Counted from the first letter of the stretch, positions 51,437 through 61,519 are shown. The stretch is 64,000 nucleotides of DNA from Candidatus Thiocaldithrix dubininis (GCA_029972135.1 CP124755.1:1240001-1304000); one strand, 5' to 3'. Numbers and translations: made by a program. The notes: generated from the letters alone by a model not told the origin.

Positions 51437-52618
51437 TTACATACGCTCGAAAATAACTGCGATACCTTGACCGCCACCGATACACATGGTGGCTAAGGCG
51501 TATTTGCCGTTAACGCGTTGTAATTCGTAGATGGCTTTAGTCGCAATGAACGCGCCAGAACAACCAATCGGATGACCTAAGGCAATCGCGCCGCCGTTGG
51601 GGTTGGTTTTAACAGGGTCTAAGCCTAAACCGCGTGCTACGGCAATCGCTTGTGAAGCAAACGCTTCATTTGATTCAATCACATCCATTTGATCTAAGCT
51701 TAAGCCAGCTTTTTTCAGGGCTAATTTAGTCGCAGGGATGGGGCCTTCACCCATGACATCATTCGGTACACCAGCAATCGCGTAAGAAACGATACGTGCT
51801 ATTGGTTTTTGACCGGCTTGCGCCGCAACATCGGCAGCCGCTAAGACGAAGAACGCCGCACCATCGTTTAAACCAGAGGCATTGCCTGCGGTCACTGTGC
51901 CGTCTTTTTTGAAGGCAGGGCGCATTTTGGCTAACGATTCTAACGTGGTATTGGCTTTAACGTGTTCGTCGGTATCAAATACCACGTCGCCTTTACGAGA
52001 TTTAATGGTGATAGGCACGATTTGCGATTTGAAGCGACCTTCTTGAATCGCCGCCGCTGCGCGACGTTGTGATTCAACCGCCACTGCGTCTTGTTCCTCA
52101 CGGCTAATGTTCCATTTAGTCGCTAAGTTTTCCGCAGTAATCCCCATGTGACCGACACCGAACGGGTCGCTTAATACCGCAACCATTAGGTCGATCATGC
52201 TGGTATCGCCCATACGTGCGCCATTACGCATCGCAGTGGACATATAACCTGCGCGTGACATGACTTCAACGCCACCGCCCACGCTATAATCACAATCACC
52301 TAACATAATGTTTTGTGCGCTTGAGACAATGGCTTGTAAGCCAGAGCTACACAAACGGTTAACCGCCATTGCCACGGATTCCATCGGTAAACCTGCTTGA
52401 ATAGAGGCAACACGCGCCACATAAGCATAACGTGAGTCAGTGGGAATACAGTTACCCACCGTTACATAATTAATTTGGTTTGGATCAACCCCTGAGCGAG
52501 TGACCGCTTCTTTCATGACCATGCCGCCTAATTCACTAGGTTCAAGGCTACTTAATGAACCGCCAAACGCACCGATTGCTGAACGTACTGCACTTAATAC
52601 CACTACATCCCGACTCAT
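51437..52618 (-). CDS. Acetyl-CoA C-acetyltransferase (thiolase)
   Basis: A 393-residue biosynthetic-type thiolase that joins or cleaves two acetyl-CoA. The nucleophilic Cys is in NRLCSSGLQAI; the second catalytic pair is in GHPIGCSGA and MCIGGGQGIAV, and NEAFASQA is intact. It could be PhaA for polyhydroxybutyrate or a fatty-acid degradation enzyme; the sequence does not decide, and phaB or phaC are not nearby. It has AGGGTCTCC-like sequence overlapping the start region; the gene stands alone. Confidence 0.93.
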   Translation of the reverse strand: MSRDVVVLSAVRSAIGAFGGSLSSLEPSELGGMVMKEAVTRSGVDPNQINYVTVGNCIPTDSRYAYVARVASIQAGLPMESVAMAVNRLCSSGLQAIVSSAQNIMLGDCDYSVGGGVEVMSRAGYMSTAMRNGARMGDTSMIDLMVAVLSDPFGVGHMGITAENLATKWNISREEQDAVAVESQRRAAAAIQEGRFKSQIVPITIKSRKGDVVFDTDEHVKANTTLESLAKMRPAFKKDGTVTAGNASGLNDGAAFFVLAAADVAAQAGQKPIARIVSYAIAGVPNDVMGEGPIPATKLALKKAGLSLDQMDVIESNEAFASQAIAVARGLGLDPVKTNPNGGAIALGHPIGCSGAFIATKAIYELQRVNGKYALATMCIGGGQGIAVIFERM

Positions 52619-52787
52619 GGAGGGTCTCCTCTGGTAATTTAGAAATGATTATAAAATAGACTAACAGCTTCCTCTAAGCAGAGCTGAGCATAACGGAAAT
52701 GGTTTGAATGTGCAGCTAGAAATATGCAAGCTGTGGAAAAGTGCAAAGCGGTGTAAACTGTGGGTTTTGCTAATCTAATAATAAGCC

Positions 52788-53537
52788 GTGTCAAGCGAAT
52801 TACAGCATTTAGTCAGCACTCATTTACAACCCGGTATTCATCGTTTGCAATATGCACAGCAAACCTATTGGTTGAAAGTTGCGGGTGAAGAAAAAACTAA
52901 TCGGCTTCGGCGTTTTTCGGTGCAATTGGCTAAACGACCTGCCTTTCAGTTATTCAAAGTCAATTCGGTACTAAGTGCCGTTGAGCGTTTGCAATTGGAA
53001 ATTCGCCACACACAATACATGTATAATTTCACTTTACCCGTTTCTGAAATTGTCTTGTCAGGGCGGGATTACCTGCTAACCCGGGATGCGGGCGCAATGT
53101 TGGCAACATTAGCTTGCGATACGACGAGTTTACACAAAGTATTGCTGAAAGCTTTTTCTGAGTTAGCACGTATACATCAGGCTAACTGTTATCACGGTCG
53201 CCCCGCCTTACGCGATATTTTAATCAACAGCAACCAGCAATTAACCTTTATTGACTTGGAAGAATCCGGCATTGATGGTAATGCCAGTTTAATGGCGCGC
53301 GATGTCTTTTTATTGCTAATGGATGTGAATCGGTTAGCGCAAATAACGGCCGAGCAACAGCAGGTTTATCTACAGCATTGGCGCGAGCGTGCGCCTACAG
53401 CGGCGGTACAAGCGTTGCCACAGGTGTATAAGCTCTTAAATAAGCTGAGTACTGTGGCGCGTTTGGTTTTAAAATTTAAAGACAATCAAACGGCTAAGGA
53501 TTATTTACAAGCCTTAAGCATCATTCGTGCAATGTAA
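52788..53537 (+). CDS. Kinase-like protein (lipopolysaccharide/BUD32-type fold)
   Basis: A 249-residue protein with a GTG start and no strong ribosome site. The N-terminal part has YWLKVAGEEKTNRLRRFSVQLAKRP (Lys/Glu of a kinase N-lobe). The C-lobe carries HGRPALRDILINSNQQLTFIDLEESGID, which aligns with the HxD...N and DFG parts of protein- or sugar-kinase-like folds. The usual HGD is HGR and the usual Asn is Asp, while the metal Asp (IDLEE) is kept. I recall this HGRPALRD pattern from conserved gammaproteobacterial proteins called Kdo/BUD32-like. The substrate is unknown. Confidence 0.6.
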   Translation: MSSELQHLVSTHLQPGIHRLQYAQQTYWLKVAGEEKTNRLRRFSVQLAKRPAFQLFKVNSVLSAVERLQLEIRHTQYMYNFTLPVSEIVLSGRDYLLTRDAGAMLATLACDTTSLHKVLLKAFSELARIHQANCYHGRPALRDILINSNQQLTFIDLEESGIDGNASLMARDVFLLLMDVNRLAQITAEQQQVYLQHWRERAPTAAVQALPQVYKLLNKLSTVARLVLKFKDNQTAKDYLQALSIIRAM

Positions 53538-53636
53538 ATCAAAAATGTAGATATTCATATCGAATTATATCTTTTTTTTCGCTTAAAACCTTAGCTTATA
53601 CTGCCGCTACATTCTAATAAGGCAGGATACAACACC

Positions 53637-54563
53637 ATGTTGTTTACGAAACAAGTGGCGCAACGGCGCGTATTAACTCACCTCGATTGGCTGGAAGCGG
53701 AAGCCATTCATATTATGCGTGAAGTCGCCGGACAATGTGCTAATCCGGTGTTACTGTTTTCCGGTGGTAAAGATTCGATTTGTTTACTGCGCCTTGCTGA
53801 GAAAGCCTTTCGTCCCGGGCGTTTTCCCTTTCCCTTGATGCATATTGATACCGGACATAATTACCCAGAAGTGACTGAATTTCGGGATAAGCGTGCTGCC
53901 GAATTAGGTGAACGTTTAATCGTGCGTTCAGTAGAAGATTCTATGCAACGTGGCACAGTCGTGCTGAAACACGCGCAAGAATCCCGCAATAAACATCAAT
54001 CTGTGACCTTATTAGAAGCAATTGAAGAATTTGGCTTTGATGCGTGTATTGGGGGCGCACGGCGTGATGAAGAAAAAGCGCGAGCGAAAGAACGCATTAT
54101 GAGTTTCCGTGACGAGTTCGGGCAATGGGATCCCAAAAATCAACGCCCTGAATTGTGGAACTTGTATAACGCCCGCAGTCATAAAGGCGAAAATATTCGG
54201 GCATTTCCCATTTCCAATTGGACGGAGTTAGATGTATGGCAATACATTGAGCGCGAAGGTTTAGAACTGCCTAGCATTTATTATGCGCATACACGCCCAG
54301 TTGTGTTTCGCCAAGGCGCAATCGTGCCGATTACGGCTATTACCCCCGCTAAATCCGGCGAAGAAATTCTTGATTTACAAGTACGTTTCCGCACGGTCGG
54401 CGATATTACCTGTACCGCGCCCGTAGAATCTGATGCGGATACTATTGAAAAAATTATTGCAGAAACGGCAACTACCACTATTACCGAACGCGGTGCCACG
54501 CGCTTAGACGACCAAGCATCTGAAGCCGCTATGGAGCAACGCAAGAAGGAGGGTTATTTCTAA
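53637..54563 (+). CDS. cysD: Sulfate adenylyltransferase subunit 2
   Basis: A 308-residue PAPS-reductase-like subunit that forms APS from sulfate and ATP, with CysN as GTPase. The PP-loop is LLFSGGKDSICLL. Conserved downstream parts include MHIDTGHNYPEVTEFRD, GGARRDEEKARAKER and ISNWTELDVWQYI. It starts the cysD-cysN-DUF2061 cluster, with CACCATG context and AGGATA about 10 bases upstream. Its stop overlaps the cysN start by one base. Used in assimilatory sulfate reduction; in sulfur oxidisers it normally works in that direction too. Confidence 0.97.
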   Translation: MLFTKQVAQRRVLTHLDWLEAEAIHIMREVAGQCANPVLLFSGGKDSICLLRLAEKAFRPGRFPFPLMHIDTGHNYPEVTEFRDKRAAELGERLIVRSVEDSMQRGTVVLKHAQESRNKHQSVTLLEAIEEFGFDACIGGARRDEEKARAKERIMSFRDEFGQWDPKNQRPELWNLYNARSHKGENIRAFPISNWTELDVWQYIEREGLELPSIYYAHTRPVVFRQGAIVPITAITPAKSGEEILDLQVRFRTVGDITCTAPVESDADTIEKIIAETATTTITERGATRLDDQASEAAMEQRKKEGYF

Positions 54564-55834
54564 TGACCACGTTTATTGAAGATCACGGACTATTGCGCTT
54601 GTTAACTTGCGGTAGCGTGGATGATGGCAAAAGTACCTTAATCGGTCGCTTATTATATGATTCAAAAGCTATTTTAGCGGATACCTTAAGCGCGATTGAA
54701 AAAACTTCGCAGAAGCGCGGCACAGGTGAAGTTGATTTATCGCTGTTAACCGATGGCTTACAAGCCGAACGTGAGCAAGGGATTACTATTGATGTGGCGT
54801 ATCGTTATTTCAGTACCGGCACTCGCAAATTTATTATTGCTGATGCACCGGGGCATGAACAATACACCCGTAACATGGTAACTGCGGCTTCTACCGCAAA
54901 TTTAGCGATTATTTTGGTGGATGCGCGTAAAGGGGTATTAACGCAAACGCGTCGCCATTCGTATTTGGCGCATTTAGTGGGTATCCCACATTTATTAATA
55001 GCGGTGAATAAAATGGATCTGGTGGATTATAGCCAAGCCCGTTTTGAACAAATTCAACGCGATTATTTGGATTTTGCGGAACAATTAGGGATTCAAGATG
55101 TGCGCTTTATTCCGTTGTCTGCTTTAAAAGGCGATATGGTGGTAGCACGCGGCGAGAATCTTAATTGGTATCAAGGCGAAACCTTAATGGAGATTTTGGA
55201 GAGTGCCCCCGCCGCCCATTCAGAACATGATGAGCCATTCCGTTTTCCGGTGCAATATGTATGCCGTCCGCAAGATTCCAGCAATCCTGAACTGCATGAT
55301 TATCGCGGTTTTATGGGGCGGGTGGAATCGGGACACATTAAAGTGGGCGATTCTGTAACGGTATTGCCGTCTGGTTTAAATAGCACAGTGAAAGCTATTG
55401 AACTAGGGGGTAATCCACTGCTGGAAGCGGTTACTGAACAATCGGTGACGCTGTTGTTACAAGATGAAATTGATATTTCACGCGGCGATATGTTGGTAAA
55501 AACAGGTGAATTGCCCACGCAAACTAAGCACATTAATGCCACAGTTTGTTGGTTGGCAGAGCAACCCTTGGATAAAGCCCGCACGTATGTATTACGGCAT
55601 ACCACACGGGATACTAAAGCCAAAGTAGCCGATATTGAATTTCGCGTAGATGTTAATACGCTAGCAAAACAACCTGTGAATCAATTAGCCATGAATGATA
55701 TTGCACAGGTTAGTTTTAAACTCGCACAACCTTTGTTTACTGATGCGTATAGCAATAATCGTGCAACCGGCGCGTTTATTGTGATTGATGCCAGCACGAA
55801 TAACACGGTCGGCGCGGGCATGATTGCAGGGTAA
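54563..55834 (+). CDS. cysN: Sulfate adenylyltransferase subunit 1 (GTPase)
   Basis: A 423-residue EF-Tu-like GTPase subunit that drives APS formation. G1 is GSVDDGKSTLIGRLLYDSK, G2-like TIDVAYRYF, G3 DAPGHEQYTRNM and G4 NKMDLVDYS. It stops at the usual end of CysN; an APS kinase domain (CysC) is not fused, and no cysC is nearby in the window. It overlaps cysD by one base (TAATG), so the two are translated together. DUF2061 follows after 12 bases. Confidence 0.97.
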   Translation: MTTFIEDHGLLRLLTCGSVDDGKSTLIGRLLYDSKAILADTLSAIEKTSQKRGTGEVDLSLLTDGLQAEREQGITIDVAYRYFSTGTRKFIIADAPGHEQYTRNMVTAASTANLAIILVDARKGVLTQTRRHSYLAHLVGIPHLLIAVNKMDLVDYSQARFEQIQRDYLDFAEQLGIQDVRFIPLSALKGDMVVARGENLNWYQGETLMEILESAPAAHSEHDEPFRFPVQYVCRPQDSSNPELHDYRGFMGRVESGHIKVGDSVTVLPSGLNSTVKAIELGGNPLLEAVTEQSVTLLLQDEIDISRGDMLVKTGELPTQTKHINATVCWLAEQPLDKARTYVLRHTTRDTKAKVADIEFRVDVNTLAKQPVNQLAMNDIAQVSFKLAQPLFTDAYSNNRATGAFIVIDASTNNTVGAGMIAG

Positions 55835-55846
55835 GGAGGTCATACA

Positions 55847-56158
55847 ATGCTAGTAGATCGTTATTTAGATTCGGATAAAAAAGCCGAACAAGCGATGCAT
55901 GCCGCACAGGACAAACCGATTCGTAGTTTAGCGAAAGCAGTTTCATGGCGGGTAACGGGTACGATTGACACGATTATTTTGTCGTGGCTATTTACAGGCA
56001 ATATTGGGACGGCGTTATCCATTGGCTTTACTGAAGTAGCGACGAAAATGGTGTTGTACTATGTGCATGAGCGCGTTTGGAATCGTATTTCCTTGGGACG
56101 TGCCACGCCAAACCCGCAACCACAAGCAGCACCAGTGTTTCAAACCAATACCGTATAA
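55847..56158 (+). CDS. DUF2061 membrane protein in the cysDN cluster
   Basis: A 103-residue protein with the DUF2061 pattern: SLAKAVSWRVTGTIDTIILSWLFTGNIGTALSIGFTEVATKMVLYYVHERVWNRI. It forms two membrane segments. DUF2061 proteins are often found beside or fused to sulfate-assimilation genes, so it may help sulfate uptake or CysDN function at the membrane; no mechanism is known to me. AAGGAGGT just before the ATG gives strong translation. The C-terminal tail is Pro/Gln-rich. Confidence 0.9.
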   Translation: MLVDRYLDSDKKAEQAMHAAQDKPIRSLAKAVSWRVTGTIDTIILSWLFTGNIGTALSIGFTEVATKMVLYYVHERVWNRISLGRATPNPQPQAAPVFQTNTV

Positions 56159-56178
56159 ATAACAGACGAGTCGCTGGT

Positions 56179-56964
56179 TTACTCGACTCGTAGCGCTTGT
56201 ACTAATGGGTTTTTTAGTAATTGTTCGCCTACAAACTTTGCTCCCGCTTGCGTTAAATGCCCGCCATCAAAGCTGATTAATTGCAAATCAGGTGTAAATA
56301 AAGGGCAGGTATTGCTTGCATCACAAATCGTTGCTTGCATATCAATAAATTGCTGTGCAGGCAGCAAGCGCTGCAAGGTTTCATTAATTTCCACCTGATT
56401 ATTATCCACGGGATTGCGTAATTGCCTTAATTCCTCTGCATTGTGATCGGCATAATCCGCAGGCTTTACCGTGCCAAAGCTTTTACGCCCCACCACTATT
56501 AATTGTTGAGTCGGCTTTAACGCTAATTGCTTTAAGGTTTGGGGCAGTTGCTGCGCTGACCATAATTGCCAACTGCTGGCTAACACCACAATATCTGCTT
56601 GTGCAATCGCATCCTGCATTAAACTTAAATGGTCGGAGCTTTCGCAGAGTTTGCGATCTGCGGGTAAGTAGTGTTCGGCTTGCGTGTCACTTAAGGATAA
56701 TTGGCAACGGGTCGGCACATAGCGCGTACTGATTTGAACTTTATCCAAAGCATTGACTTCATGTAACGCATTTAAAAAATCCTGTGCATGACTATCACCA
56801 ATCACTAATAATTTGCGACGTGAGTCTTGTTCATCAAACGGTTTTTTTAGAAAAGACACAAAATAATGACGCATATAAGCCGCGCTAGCTTGTTGAGCAT
56901 CGGCATAACTCACCCCGCTAACACTGGAAAATAAGAGCAATAAGCCAAGTGCAATAAGTTTCAA
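56179..56964 (-). CDS. SGNH-type hydrolase, secreted
   Basis: A 261-residue protein with a signal peptide (MKLIALGLLLLFSSVSGVSYA). The SGNH Ser block is KLLVIGDSHAQDFLNAL, the Gly/Asn blocks are less clear (VVLASSWQLW), and the final catalytic Asp-x-x-His is in SFDGGHLTQAGAKF. This looks like the SGNH module often attached to acyltransferases for O-antigen or cell-wall modification, here on its own in the periplasm. Disulfide-forming cysteines occur (RCQLS, KLCES, ATICDASNTCPLF). The gene is convergent with the cys cluster. Confidence 0.8.
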   Translation of the reverse strand: MKLIALGLLLLFSSVSGVSYADAQQASAAYMRHYFVSFLKKPFDEQDSRRKLLVIGDSHAQDFLNALHEVNALDKVQISTRYVPTRCQLSLSDTQAEHYLPADRKLCESSDHLSLMQDAIAQADIVVLASSWQLWSAQQLPQTLKQLALKPTQQLIVVGRKSFGTVKPADYADHNAEELRQLRNPVDNNQVEINETLQRLLPAQQFIDMQATICDASNTCPLFTPDLQLISFDGGHLTQAGAKFVGEQLLKNPLVQALRVE

Positions 56965-57019
56965 AATAAGCTCCCCACTGAGTTTTAAACGCTATTTTTA
57001 TGATTAATCGGCAATATAG

Positions 57020-57043
57020 AAGGGCAATCAATAAATTGCCCTT
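57020..57043 (-). terminator. Hairpin after the SPFH gene
   Basis: AAGGGCAAT, loop of six bases, ATTGCCCTT: a perfect 9-bp stem between the SPFH gene and the SGNH gene on the minus strand. T-tract modest. Confidence 0.6.
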
Positions 57044-57062
57044 AACTAAGACGCCAGTTCTA

Positions 57063-58049
57063 TTAGCTTGGTTCAGTGACTAAATTATCAGCCTGTGCTG
57101 TAACCGTTGCAGATGTGGGGGTAAGCAGTTCGGCGGGCTTATAAAAAGTACTCATCTGCGCCAAAATATCTTGTGGCATAGACGGATGATTATTCAGGAA
57201 AATAGTGTGTCCCGCTTTGGAATGTTCTGCAATGTGTTTCAACGATTCGGTATACATAAAGAACAGTAAATAATTCGGGTCTAAACCGGATTGCTGTAAT
57301 TCATCCACCGCATCATGCACACCTTTGGCGACTTCACGCCGAAATTCTGCCATACCTTGCCCGCGTAATTTCCATGCGACACGTTCGGCTTCGGCGTTTA
57401 TATGAATAAATGCGCCATTCGCTTCGGCATCTTTGGTTTTGCGAATTAATAAAGCTTGCCCTTCATGTTCAGCGGCTTCACGTTCATTAACCGCCGCCAC
57501 CACGCGAGCCATTGATTTCATTACCGCTTCATCAAACCGCAGATTGTGATAGCGCAAGTCTATGATTTTATAGCCCCATTCGGCTAAACGCGCATCCACG
57601 TTTTGTTTAATCAGCATAACCACATTTTGTGACATCCCAATCATTTCGGCTTGGCGTTTATTGGCGGTATAAGTACGGGTTTCATCCTCCAATAAGCGCT
57701 CAATGGATAATTGCAATTCGGCAACACTGGCGAAGGAAAAGGCGGCGCGTTGTACAGTGCTGGGTTGGCTATCCGCCACGCTATACAATAAGGTGCAATT
57801 AAAATAGACATTGGCTTGATCTAAGGTAATAGCTTGAAAAGCTAAATCCACCGCCCGGGCTTGTACGCTTAAATTACGTACACTTTCCCACGGCAATAAA
57901 AAGCTTAAACCGGGCTGTAGTAAGCGATGAAACCGCCCAAATACGGTAATAAGACCCACTGAACCTTCGGGAACGGTTTGAAAAAAGCGCGAAATCACCA
58001 GCCAACCCAACAGCAATGAGGCGATGATAAAATAGAGTGAGTATTCCAT
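57063..58049 (-). CDS. SPFH/Band 7 membrane protein
   Basis: A 328-residue protein with one N-terminal membrane segment (YFIIASLLLGWLVI) and the SPFH domain (VPEGSVGLITVFGRFHRLLQPGLSFLLPWESV to about residue 200). A long helical region with EREAAEHEGQALLIRKTKDAEANGAFI follows, then a C-terminal tail. This is the stomatin/HflK/FloT-like layout of membrane scaffold proteins that gather proteases or lipids. It lies 15 bases after the Sel1 gene, probably in one operon. Confidence 0.88.
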   Translation of the reverse strand: MEYSLYFIIASLLLGWLVISRFFQTVPEGSVGLITVFGRFHRLLQPGLSFLLPWESVRNLSVQARAVDLAFQAITLDQANVYFNCTLLYSVADSQPSTVQRAAFSFASVAELQLSIERLLEDETRTYTANKRQAEMIGMSQNVVMLIKQNVDARLAEWGYKIIDLRYHNLRFDEAVMKSMARVVAAVNEREAAEHEGQALLIRKTKDAEANGAFIHINAEAERVAWKLRGQGMAEFRREVAKGVHDAVDELQQSGLDPNYLLFFMYTESLKHIAEHSKAGHTIFLNNHPSMPQDILAQMSTFYKPAELLTPTSATVTAQADNLVTEPS

Positions 58050-58064
58050 GGTATTTGCTCCTGA

Positions 58065-58673
58065 TTAGCGTACTTGTTTTAATTCTTTTTGGGCTGCGAC
58101 CAAACCTTGAGCCGCTGCTTTGCCATACCAATAGTTGGCTAATTTATGATCATGCTTTACGCCGTAACCCAACTTGTAACAAAGACCAAGTGCGTATTGA
58201 GCTAAAGCATTATCCTGATTTGCGCCTTTGCGTAACCATTTAACCGCTTCAACGCCACTACTTTGCACGCCTCTACCTCTGCCGTACATAATGCCCGTAT
58301 TGGTTTGACCGATAGCTAAACCGCGTTCGGCAGATTGCTTATAGAGTTTGAACGCCATTTTATAGTCGCGTTTAACACCTAAGCCATTTTCATATAAAGC
58401 GCCTAAATTATTTTGCGCATAAGCATTGCCCTGTGCTGCCGCTTGTTTATACCACTTAGCGGCTTCTTGATAATTTTGTTTAATACCCGTGCCTGTTTCA
58501 TACATGAAGCCTAAATTAGCTTGTGCATTTGCATCACGCGGCTTGGCTGGAATGGCATAGGTATAAGTGAAGTATCGAACGTCTGAATGCGTGGGGGGTT
58601 GAGCATAAGCAAGCGGCTCTAATAGGGTGGCAACTGCACAAACACATAAAGTGATATAACGAATAGTTTTCAT
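58065..58673 (-). CDS. Secreted Sel1-repeat protein
   Basis: 202 residues from the ATG at 58673, with a signal peptide (MKTIRYITLCVCAVATLLEPLAYA). About four Sel1-like TPR repeats follow, with the usual A-x-NLGxMYExGxGVxxDYxxAxxxYxxAAxQG spacing: AQANLGFMYETG, AQNNLGALYENG, GQTNTGIMYGRG and AQYALGLCYKLG. Such proteins are periplasmic scaffolds. It is the first gene of a likely two-gene operon with the SPFH protein. Confidence 0.85.
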   Translation of the reverse strand: MKTIRYITLCVCAVATLLEPLAYAQPPTHSDVRYFTYTYAIPAKPRDANAQANLGFMYETGTGIKQNYQEAAKWYKQAAAQGNAYAQNNLGALYENGLGVKRDYKMAFKLYKQSAERGLAIGQTNTGIMYGRGRGVQSSGVEAVKWLRKGANQDNALAQYALGLCYKLGYGVKHDHKLANYWYGKAAAQGLVAAQKELKQVR

Positions 58674-58832
58674 GACGGCTAAACCTCGTTTAGGCAAAGA
58701 GAACATTGGGTTGTTGAGTTACAGTGTAGGGGGCTAAACGAGGAGAAAGTATTCGTTAAACTACTTATAAAATTGAAATAATTAATAAAATTGCTAAGTG
58801 GTTTTACGTAGGTGGTTAATGAAACATTAACA

Positions 58833-60857
58833 CTAGTCCAATCCAAACACCCTTGCGCGGATTTGCCCAATTTGGTCGCGTACCGCCGCCGCTTGTTCAA
58901 ATTCTAAATTACGGGCGTGTTGGAACATTTTATCTTCCAGTTTTTTAAGCTGTTTCAGCGCCTGCTCAGGGGTTAAGGTATTGTATTGTGCTGCTTGTTC
59001 GGCAACCTGTTTTTCACCCCGCGTTTTACCTTTACCGCGTGCCACATTGGCATACGCGCCTTCCATTACATCCGCAATGCGTTTTTGAATGGTTGTGGGG
59101 ATAATGCCATGCTCGGTGTTATGTGCCATTTGCTTAGCACGGCGGCGTTCGGTTTCATCAATGGCTTTACGCATGGAATCGGTGATTTTGTCGCCGTATA
59201 AAATGGCTTTACCGTTCGCATTACGTGCTGCGCGCCCAATGGTTTGAATTAGCGAGCGTTCGGAGCGTAAGAAGCCTTCTTTATCCGCGTCTAAAATAGC
59301 GACTAATGAGACTTCGGGAATATCCAAGCCTTCACGCAGCAAGTTAATACCCACTAACACATCGAATTCGCCTTTACGCAAATCCCGAATGATTTCGACG
59401 CGCTCTACCGTATCAATATCCGAGTGCAAATAGCGCACTTTAATATCGTGTTCCATCAGGTAATCGGTGAGGTCTTCCGCCATCCGTTTGGTCAGGGTGG
59501 TAATCAACACGCGTTCATTGCATTTGACTCGCTCGTTGACTTCCGACATGACATCATCAACTTGCGATAATACCGGGCGTACTTCTACTTCGGGGTCGAC
59601 TAAACCTGTGGGGCGTACCACCTGTTCTGCCACATTATCTGCATGTTCACCTTCATATTTACCGGGGGTGGCAGACACATGCACCGCTTGTGGAATTAGG
59701 TTTTCAAATTCTTCAAACATGAGCGGGCGATTGTCCAACGCGGAAGGCAAGCGAAAGCCATATTCGACTAAGGTCTCTTTACGTGAACGGTCGCCGCGAT
59801 ACATACCGCCAAATTGTGGAATGGTGACATGTGATTCATCCACGAAGACAATCGCATTTTTAGGCAAGTAATCGAATAAACAGGGCGGTGGCGCACCGGC
59901 GGGGCGTTTGGATAAATAGCTTGAGTAGTTTTCAATGCCTGAGCAATAGCCAGTTTCCATAATCATTTCAATGTCATACAAGGTACGCTGTTCAAGGCGT
60001 TGCGCCTCAACTAATTTATTTTGTTCGCGTAACTGCGCTAAACGTGCTTTTAATTCAACTTTAATATGCTCGACGGCTTCGACTAAGACTTCACGCGGCG
60101 TGACATAGTGAGTTTTGGGATAAATAGTTAAACGGGGGACTCGGCGTAATACTTCGCCACTTAAGGGATCGAAAAAGCTTAAATTTTCGATTTCATTATC
60201 AAACAGTTCTACCCGAATGGCTTCTTTATCTGAATCGGCAGGGTGAATATCAATAATTTCACCGCGCACGCGGAATGTACCGCGTTGTAAATCCAGATCG
60301 TTGCGGGTGTATTGCAATTCTGCTAGCCGCCGCAACATATCACGCTGATCAATTTTATCACCACGCACCAAATGCAAAATCATCTTCATATACGAATTGG
60401 GATCGCCCAAACCGTAAATCGATGAAACCGTTGCCACTAAAATTACGTCATTGCGTTCCATCAGGTTGCGGGTGGCAGATAAACGCATTTGCTCGATGTG
60501 GTCATTAATCGACGCATCTTTTTCGATATACACGTCTTTGGACGGAACGTAAGCTTCTGGCTGATAATAGTCATAATAGGAAACGAAATATTCCACGGCA
60601 TTATTCGGGAAAAAGTCTTTCATTTCGCCGTAAAGCTGCGCCGCTAGCGTTTTATTATGTGCCAAAATAATCGCCGGGCGTTGGGTTTGCTGAATAATAT
60701 TCGCCATTGTGAAGGTTTTGCCTGAACCCGTTACGCCTAACAAGGTCTGATGCAAAAGGCCATTATTTAAGCCATCCACCAGCGATTGAATAGCCGAGGG
60801 TTGATCGCCAGCCGGTTGGTATTGGGTTTGTAATTGAAAGCGATTCGCTTGGGTCAT
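58833..60857 (-). CDS. uvrB: Excinuclease ABC subunit B
   Basis: A 674-residue UvrB of nucleotide excision repair. The Walker A is GVTGSGKTF, the DExH-like motif is FVDESHV, the helicase motif VI region is [15 protein letters not shown], and the beta-hairpin that probes DNA is in [14 protein letters not shown]. The C-terminal UVR motif ([21 protein letters not shown]) that binds UvrC is intact. Length and motifs are normal. It stands alone; no uvrA or uvrC is in view. Confidence 0.97.
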   Translation of the reverse strand: MTQANRFQLQTQYQPAGDQPSAIQSLVDGLNNGLLHQTLLGVTGSGKTFTMANIIQQTQRPAIILAHNKTLAAQLYGEMKDFFPNNAVEYFVSYYDYYQPEAYVPSKDVYIEKDASINDHIEQMRLSATRNLMERNDVILVATVSSIYGLGDPNSYMKMILHLVRGDKIDQRDMLRRLAELQYTRNDLDLQRGTFRVRGEIIDIHPADSDKEAIRVELFDNEIENLSFFDPLSGEVLRRVPRLTIYPKTHYVTPREVLVEAVEHIKVELKARLAQLREQNKLVEAQRLEQRTLYDIEMIMETGYCSGIENYSSYLSKRPAGAPPPCLFDYLPKNAIVFVDESHVTIPQFGGMYRGDRSRKETLVEYGFRLPSALDNRPLMFEEFENLIPQAVHVSATPGKYEGEHADNVAEQVVRPTGLVDPEVEVRPVLSQVDDVMSEVNERVKCNERVLITTLTKRMAEDLTDYLMEHDIKVRYLHSDIDTVERVEIIRDLRKGEFDVLVGINLLREGLDIPEVSLVAILDADKEGFLRSERSLIQTIGRAARNANGKAILYGDKITDSMRKAIDETERRRAKQMAHNTEHGIIPTTIQKRIADVMEGAYANVARGKGKTRGEKQVAEQAAQYNTLTPEQALKQLKKLEDKMFQHARNLEFEQAAAVRDQIGQIRARVFGLD

Positions 60858-60919
60858 GCGGGCACACGCAGCTAAAAACTAAGGTTTTAGCACTATTGGG
60901 TTAAACAGGAGAAAATACA

Positions 60920-61519
60920 ATGCAATGGCAACAAAAGTTTCTAAGCACATTATTAGGCTTAGGGTTAATGGGGATAGTCAGCAGCGAAGCCATTGCGAAT
61001 CCAGCTTCAGCATATTGCTTAAAACAGGGAGGGCGGTTACTAACCATTAAAACACCTTATGGTGAAGCCGGTTATTGCCTATTGTTGAATAAGCAAGTTT
61101 GTGAAGAATGGGCTTTTTTGAACCATAAATGCCCGAAACCTCGCGCTCATTTCCCGCAATCTGCCGCTGTTAACGCTAAAACTGTTACTAAATCCAGCCC
61201 TGCAATCCGCAAAAGGTCTACTAAAGCGCTTAAACCTGTACCTTTTAAATCCGTAACCTTAGCCGATGGTTACCGCACGCTACCGGTGACGGATGTGCAT
61301 GTGATGCGTATGGCGAACCTAGCCGCGCAACAACTCAGTCATAAACAAGCCACTGTGCAAACAATTGTATGGGCACAGCGTAAAAAGGGTTCAGGGCAAA
61401 ATTATCGTATGCTCATTACCTTAACGGATGGTAAGCAATACAGTGCGTTAGTCTATCAAGCACCGGGTAAACATCCGCCGTTATTAAGGGAGGCAAAGTT
61501 GCTTAAACCGTTACATTAA
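60920..61519 (+). CDS. DUF333 secreted protein
   Basis: A 199-residue protein with a signal peptide (FLSTLLGLGLMGIVSSEAIA). The first part matches the DUF333 pattern (NPASAYCLKQGGRLLTI, EAGYCLLLNKQVCEEWAFLNHKC), a Cys-rich unit seen in 'putative hemolysin' lipoproteins; here there is no lipobox. The C-terminal part, from about residue 110, is Lys/Pro-rich and then a mixed domain (LPVTDVHVMRMANLAAQQLSHKQATVQTIV) that I do not recognise. GGAG lies about 8 bases before the ATG. Confidence 0.8.
   Translation: MQWQQKFLSTLLGLGLMGIVSSEAIANPASAYCLKQGGRLLTIKTPYGEAGYCLLLNKQVCEEWAFLNHKCPKPRAHFPQSAAVNAKTVTKSSPAIRKRSTKALKPVPFKSVTLADGYRTLPVTDVHVMRMANLAAQQLSHKQATVQTIVWAQRKKGSGQNYRMLITLTDGKQYSALVYQAPGKHPPLLREAKLLKPLH

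Noticed and set aside
56166-56191. Hairpin ACGAGTCG/CGACTCGT as a terminator after DUF2061
   Set aside because: Short stem, 10-base loop, no T-tract, and it overlaps the end of the convergent SGNH gene.
59467-59871. Plus-strand 134-codon frame inside uvrB
   Set aside because: Antisense to helicase motifs of UvrB; Ser/Thr/Arg-rich as expected for a shadow.
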